Part shown: piece after piece, positions 54,976 to 60,000 of the stretch | Layout: every line of letters starts with the position of its first letter | Numbering within the stretch: position 1 is the stretch's first letter | NCBI RefSeq assembly: GCF_032854445.1 | Contig: NC_088302.1 | Span: forward strand, 28,547,080-28,607,079 | Direction of reading: 5' to 3' | Source: Liolophura sinensis | Lineage: Eukaryota; Mollusca; Polyplacophora; Chitonida; Chitonidae | DNA: 60,000 bases | The notes under the pieces: generated by a model | What the model saw: the letters and a program-made list of their open reading frames with translations, nothing else | What the model was told of the DNA's origin: nothing | The model's database searches: none | Translations under genes and position numbers: made by a program

Positions 54976-54991
54976 CCCTTGAAAATTCACC

Positions 54992-55083
54992 TGATGAATC
55001 TTGTCCACTGTAATGTCATTATTCATGAAAACACATGAAATACTCAGGCTAAATTTTAGGTCGCACAGAGTTGGTCCACACAA
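54992..55083 (-). other. Exon-like segment related to the 56-57 kb array
   Basis: The open frame CDLKFSLSISCVFMNNDI then TVDKIHQ ends at CAG|GTGAAT. The last ~69 bp match 57160-57228. Family not recognised, and no clear acceptor. It may be a real exon, or only the unexpanded seed of the repeat. Confidence 0.3.
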
Positions 55084-55916
55084 GCTGTTTTCTACTGGTG
55101 GAATTCATGACAACATTTGCGTGTATATATAGTCCAGGCTCTTTCAAACTTAACTAGGGGACTTAACTCACCAGAAGATTCCAAGCTTTAACACTGGTTA
55201 TAAATTGCATGGTCATTGTATAATGTGACGCACCACTGCTCTATCACCATTAGAAAAAAATAAGAGCAGGTTTTTCTGAACAACATTAATCGGAAAAGCT
55301 ATCAATCTGCCTCAGTGGCCAGTTGAAGGAGTCCAGTGTTTAATATGTGATTACCTGAGGTGCCTAGCTTTAATGACTTCTGACTTCAGACATGTCACTG
55401 GGCAGATTAAGGGCCCACAAAAGACCCGTCTGGCCTGAACCTACCACCTAGATTGACACTGACAAACTGCTCTCTAATATGTTTACCCAGACAAATATAT
55501 TGTATTCACATTTATGCTATTGTTAATTTTCAAAGGTCAGATTTCAGTGGTTACACTGTGCATTGTTAAACCAAGCGATACTTGCTTCAGAAACACAAAT
55601 GCCATAAACAAACAGTCATCTCCTGCCTTTACTATTAGACTGGTACATTAGTGCCCAGCATGGAGAAATTGATTTTTAACTACAATAATCTACAACATAA
55701 AATATGCAGCATGTTTACATTCCAAAGGACTTTCGTTTGCACAAGGACTTCAGGGACTTACTTTCCCACCTAGGTTTTCCCCTTTTCATTTTGACAACTG
55801 CCATGAAGTTATTTTGTGGGATAATATTTTCCCCAGCTCAGATATGTCTGACATCAAGAGGCTAGGTACTGTTGTGACCTCACAAATCTACTGAAATTAC
55901 CTCTTTTGTGTTACAT
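55084..55916. other. Unique spacer between the exon-like copy and the 41-bp array
   Basis: No repeats or recognisable exons. Confidence 0.5.
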
Positions 55917-57205
55917 GACATTCACTCATTGAATCCTGTCCACAGTGGTGTCACAATAACATCCCCCTGATGAATCTTGTCCACAAGGGTGCCACAAAGA
56001 CTTTCACCTGACGAAAAATCTTGTCCACACTGGTGTCACAATAACATTCACTCAATGAATCTGGTCCACAGTGGTGCCACAATGACATTCACCTGATGAA
56101 TCTTGTCCACAGTGGTGCCACAATGACATTCACCTGATGAATCTTGTCCACAGTGGTGTCACAATGACATTCACCTGATGAATCTTGTCCACAGTGGTGT
56201 CACAATGGCATTCATCTGATGAATCTTGTCCACAGTGGTGTCACAATGACATTCACCTGATGAATCTTGTCCACAGTGGTGCCACAATGACATTCACCTG
56301 ATGAATCTTGTCCACAGTGGTGTCACAATGGCATTCACCTGATGAATCTTGTCCACAGTGGTGTCACAATGACATTCACCTGATGAATCTTGTCCACAGT
56401 GGTGTCACAATGACATTCACTCCATGATTCTGGTCCACAGTGGTGTCGCAATGACATTCACATGATGGATCTTGTCCACAGTGGTGTCACAATGGCATTC
56501 ACCAGGTGAAATTTGTCCACAGTGGTGTCATAAAGACATTCACCTGATGAATCTTGTCCACACTGGTGTCACAATAACATTCATTCAATGAATCTGGCCC
56601 ACAGTGGTGTCACAATGACATTCACATGATGAATCTTGTCCACAATGGTATCACAATGACATTCACCTGATGAATCTTGTCCACACTGGTGTCACAATAA
56701 CATTCACTCAATGAATCTGGTCCACAGTGGTGCCACAATGACATTCACCTGATGAATCTTGTCCACAGTGGTGTCACAATGACATTCACCTGATGAATTT
56801 TGTCCACAGTGGTGCCACAATGACATTCACCTGATGAATCTTGTCCACAGTGGTGTCACAATGACATTCACCTGATGAATCTTGTCCACAGTGGTGTCAC
56901 AATGACATTCACTCCACGATTCTGGTCCACAGTGGTGTCGCAATGACATTCACATGATGGATCTTGTCCACAGTGGTGTCACAATGGCATTCACCAGGTG
57001 AAATTTGTCCACAGTGGTGTCATAAAGACATTCACCTGATGAATCTTGTCCACACTGGTGTCACAATAACATTCATTCAATGAATCTGGCCCACAATGGT
57101 ATCACAATGACATTCACCTGATGAATCTTGTCCACAGTGGTGTCACAATGACATTCACCTGATGAATCTTGTCCACTGTAAGGTCATTATTCATGAAAAC
57201 ACTTG
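55917..57205 (-). repeat. 41-bp minisatellite, exon-like seed with GTGAAT donor
   Basis: About 30 units; minus strand GTGGACAAGATTCATCAGGT GAATGTCATTGTGACACCACT. At its right (upstream) end the unit merges into TTTTCATGAATAATGACCTT ACAGTGGACAAG, a segment also found at 54992-55060 outside the array. The unit thus consists of the end of that segment plus CAG|GTGAAT. Confidence 0.88.
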
Positions 57206-57346
57206 AAATACTCTTACTAGGCCAATGAGTTTATACAATAGTTTCTAGATAATTGAGTTTGAATGTTTCACAATTTGCCTCTAGCTTTAGTAACTGTTTT
57301 TATCTGAAGAGATCGAGCAACTTGTACATTTACACATAAATTTCAG

Positions 57347-57624
57347 GGGGCCTCCATGGCTCAGTCGGTTAGCGTGCTAGCGCAGCGTAATGACTCAGGA
57401 GCCTCTCACCAATGCAGTCGCTGTGAGTTCAAGTCCAGCTCATGCTGGCTTCCTCTCCGGCCGTAAGTGGGAAGGTCTGGCAGCAACCTGCGGATGGTCG
57501 TGGGTTTCCCCCGGGCTGTGCCTGGTTTCCACCCACCATAATGCTGGCCGCCGTCGTATAAGTGAAATATTCTTGAGTTCGGCGTAAAACACCAATCAAA
57601 TAAATAAATAAATAAAATAAATAG
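57347..57624 (+). mobile_element. Family A SINE, full length reference copy
   Basis: Perfect 13-bp duplication ACATAAATTTCAG (57334-57346 and 57625-57637). The pol III A box TGGCTCAGTCGG is at 57357-57368 and the B box GAGTTCAAGTCC at 57425-57436. Tail (AAAT)n. The low divergence and perfect duplication suggest a fairly recent insertion. Confidence 0.96.
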
Positions 57625-57824
57625 ACATAAATTTCAGAATTCTGCTTACATGTTCCTCAAACTTTTGTCACGCTTCCATTCTCCACCAGTTGAATGGAGC
57701 CATTCCAAAATGGTGTATCGTTAGTCAGGTCGTTAACACAAGACTATCCTAATTACATGCATAGCACAATGGGGTGCTACTGAACCAAACAGACATATTT
57801 GCCCTTTAATTCATTGCCACATAT

Positions 57825-57982
57825 CAGCAATCACTGTGATCAATGTGAATCCAAGTCCTCTCTGGCCTGCAGATGGTTGTGGGATTTCCCTGGGCTCTTC
57901 TAGGTTTCTTCCCACTATAATGCTGGCTGCCGTTGTATATCTAGTGAAATGTTCTAGAGATTTAATCAAATAAAATAAATTA
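57825..57982 (+). mobile_element. Family A SINE, old diverged copy
   Basis: Recognisable CTGCAGATGGTTGTGGGATT ... ATAATGCTGGCTGCCGT ... AATCAAATAAAATAAA, with many substitutions and deletions. Confidence 0.8.
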
Positions 57983-59289
57983 TTCAGTTCCACAGTGTTG
58001 ACACACATAAGGAAATGTTTCCTTTGCTATTCACTGATAAGTCACATCACTCTGCTCCGTCAGTTTGCTCATTTCTCTATGAAAGTTACAAGACTATGGG
58101 TCATGTAGCAAGTGGCATTTCTGGAACCACTTCTGAAACGGTAGCTTATGACCAATCTTCTGTAAATACAATATCACGCCCCAATAACTTTGTGCTGGAC
58201 ATATGGCGACTCATTACTAAAAGATAAAGGACAAAACCTTACTCTACTTGGCTTGGCTTCAGTTATTAATACCCTTGTCTCAGAATGATGATCAGTCCCA
58301 GCTTACAGAAATATCTAAGTCAATAATTTAAGGCTTCTGGCATCTGATGGAAGAAATGGAATTCTCACGAGTAGCGTAACAGTTTCTAATGCAGACATGG
58401 ACAGACAGTGTATTTAGTAAAGTAATCCCACACAATAATACAGCTTTCTGTTCCAACACCCTATACGAAGCCTCTACATGTGGTCATTTTGCATGATTCC
58501 TGAGTGGTGTATTGAATAGAAAGGTGTTTAGTATTTTTTTTGGGGGGGTGGGTGGGGGGGGGGGGGAAGTTGCTGGTAAGATGATATCCTACTCGAAAAA
58601 TATAAGTGTTAGTACCAAAAATAATATTTTATGAATTTTCATTAAATGCCTGTAAAAATGTTCATTTCTGACCAATAATTAGGACAAATATGGTGTATTA
58701 CAAGCTTCCCTCCTGGCCATAACATGACCATCTATCAACTATTTAACAAGAACCCAGCTTTCAATTTCTGCTGCTCTGAAAACTTTAGAAATAGGACTAA
58801 ATATTTGATAAGGTTAAGAGTGGAAAGTCCCCAAATCCTATATGCACACAGTAATAGGTCAGACTCTTGTTCAAACAGACCAGCAAATTGGATCCACATG
58901 CAGCCAAAAATCCTAAATGAACTGATGACAAAATGTTGAAATAAAAATAATTGCAAAAATCTAAACAGTACTAACAAAAAGTGATTGAAAGGCTAACCAG
59001 ATTTTCTTTTTGTTGATTAGAAGTCAGAAATTTGATACAGAATTGCTTCTGATTGGCTGATGTGAGAGACCGGCAAATCCAGGTTATAATGGCTGAATCT
59101 GACTTGAATTTTAGCTACCGGTATAGCAATTTTATTCAAGTCTGGCTAAAACTGTAGAATTTAAGCCCAGAAACCAGTTGGATATCTCCACTGTCAGCCA
59201 ATCAACGTTGATTTTGTGTCCCTTTAACTTAGCCCACATTTAAACTGGATGTACATGTACCTCAGGATGTGATTTCTATTGTGTTCACA
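57983..59289. other. No gene seen
   Basis: Unique AT-rich sequence, apart from the G-run and the family D copy listed separately. Confidence 0.5.
58566..58712 (+). repeat. Interspersed repeat family D, copy 3, after a G-run
   Basis: Preceded by a G-rich run (about 58543-58566). Contains AAGATGATATCCTACTCGAA and TAGTACCAAAAATAATATTT. Confidence 0.65.
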
Positions 59290-59720
59290 TCGCTGAAACT
59301 GGCCTTTTTCAGTCCTGTCCCCATGGAAACTAGAAATCTGCTATAATTGAACCCACCTTCTTAAGAAAAAACATCTTGGTCAGTTATTAAAATATAAACT
59401 GGCATATAAAATTTGGAATTCCTGTATGAAACAGTTTGACTTCTGTTGTGCTCTCAACATTCAACCTGTATGTTCTTTTCTAGTTTGTTTCCACGGAAAC
59501 CAGAAATTTGATTTTCGTACAACTAGTTTAAATAGAAACCTTGTTCACCTAAAAATATGAACCAGTATACGTGTACCTAATTCTTCTGCGATGCAGCCTG
59601 ACCTCACTTAAAACCATGTCCTTGCTCTTTAGATTTGGTTGCTATAGAGAAATCTGAAACTCCAAATGTGATCAAAACAGCCCCAGTTAAAACAAAAGTT
59701 CACCTGAACATGAACCTGCA
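59290..59720 (+). repeat. Diverged ~170-bp tandem repeat
   Basis: CCATGGAAACTAGAAATCTG, CCACGGAAACCAGAAATTTG and a weaker GCTATAGAGAAATCTGAAAC mark three units, each followed by AAAATATAAACTGG-like text. Confidence 0.6.
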
Positions 59721-59922
59721 TGAATACCCAACACAGATTCCTTTCCTGAAGTGGTTTGACTTTTATTTTGATACCACGTTTTACCACGTAGTTCATACAG
59801 GCAGACAGATGGACGGATATCATGACCACATAATCCATTCGCATTATGCCAATAGGGTAACAATTTCAGAACTTGACCATTAACGGTGATATTTAATGCT
59901 TTCCTAATGCTGTTACACTGAA

Positions 59923-60000
59923 TAATTTATTTATTTATTTGTTTGACTGGTGTTCTACGGTGTACTCATAAAAAGAATATTTCATTTATATGACGGGCGA
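59923..60000 (-). mobile_element. Family A SINE, cut by the window edge
   Basis: Tail TTTATTTATTTATTTGTTTG, then the diverged body, continuing past the end. Confidence 0.8.

Noticed and set aside
57347-57440. tRNA-like sequence with A and B boxes
   Set aside because: It is the head of a SINE and does not fold as an intact tRNA gene with a plausible anticodon arm and 3' end.
57390-57587. 65-codon open frame [20 protein letters not shown], recurring at several places
   Set aside because: It is SINE family A sequence, seen in many copies with the same frame by descent; not a gene.
59635-59883. 82-codon plus frame MVAIEKSETPNVIKT
   Set aside because: Overlaps the diverged 170-bp repeat; no domain recognised.

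Overview
The window is animal nuclear DNA, most likely from a lophotrochozoan and probably a mollusc. The reasons are intron-rich genes, AT-rich non-coding DNA, many minisatellites, foldback (MITE-like) elements and about twenty copies of a tRNA-derived SINE with an (AAAT)n tail. I recall this SINE type from marine invertebrates (MetaSINE-like), but I could not search for it. There are no operons, bacterial signals, CRISPR arrays or true rRNA/tRNA genes.

One gene is clear. A PPEF/RdgC-type serine/threonine phosphatase with EF-hands lies on the minus strand from 36118 down to 15931. I resolved 15 coding exons whose phases all join. They total 2106 nt, a 701-residue protein with an MGC N-terminus, an IQ motif, a complete PP2A/PP2B-type catalytic core and two canonical EF-hands at the C-terminus. 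A second locus on the plus strand (about 4465-5430) is a broken, intron-containing copy of the 3' end of RABGGTB, the Rab geranylgeranyltransferase beta subunit. A GC-richer segment at 50606-50746 (minus) looks like a first exon ending at a strong splice donor, owner unknown.

The most unusual feature is inside the phosphatase gene. At three exons (5, 6 and 12) the 3' end of the exon, with its 5' splice site, has been tandemly copied into the following intron, giving arrays of decoy splice donors. At exon 5 the unit is 66 bp (22 codons) and the exon's reading frame stays open through four copies, three of which keep an intact same-phase donor. Alternative donor choice could therefore add 22, 44 or 88 residues in frame. 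At exons 6 and 12 any extension meets a stop almost at once. A fourth array at 55.9-57.2 kb has the same look: it is anchored on an exon-like segment ending in a GTGAAT donor.

Layout: 1-4.4 kb diverged repeats and SINEs; 4.4-5.95 kb RABGGTB pseudogene, MITE and 44-bp array; 6-15.9 kb no gene, SINEs, old duplications and an LTR-like patch; 15.9-36.2 kb the phosphatase gene; 36.7-39.4 kb three minisatellites; 39.4-54 kb mostly unique DNA with the candidate first exon at 50.6 kb; 54-57.6 kb repeats and the 41-bp array; 57.6-60 kb SINEs and a diverged tandem repeat.
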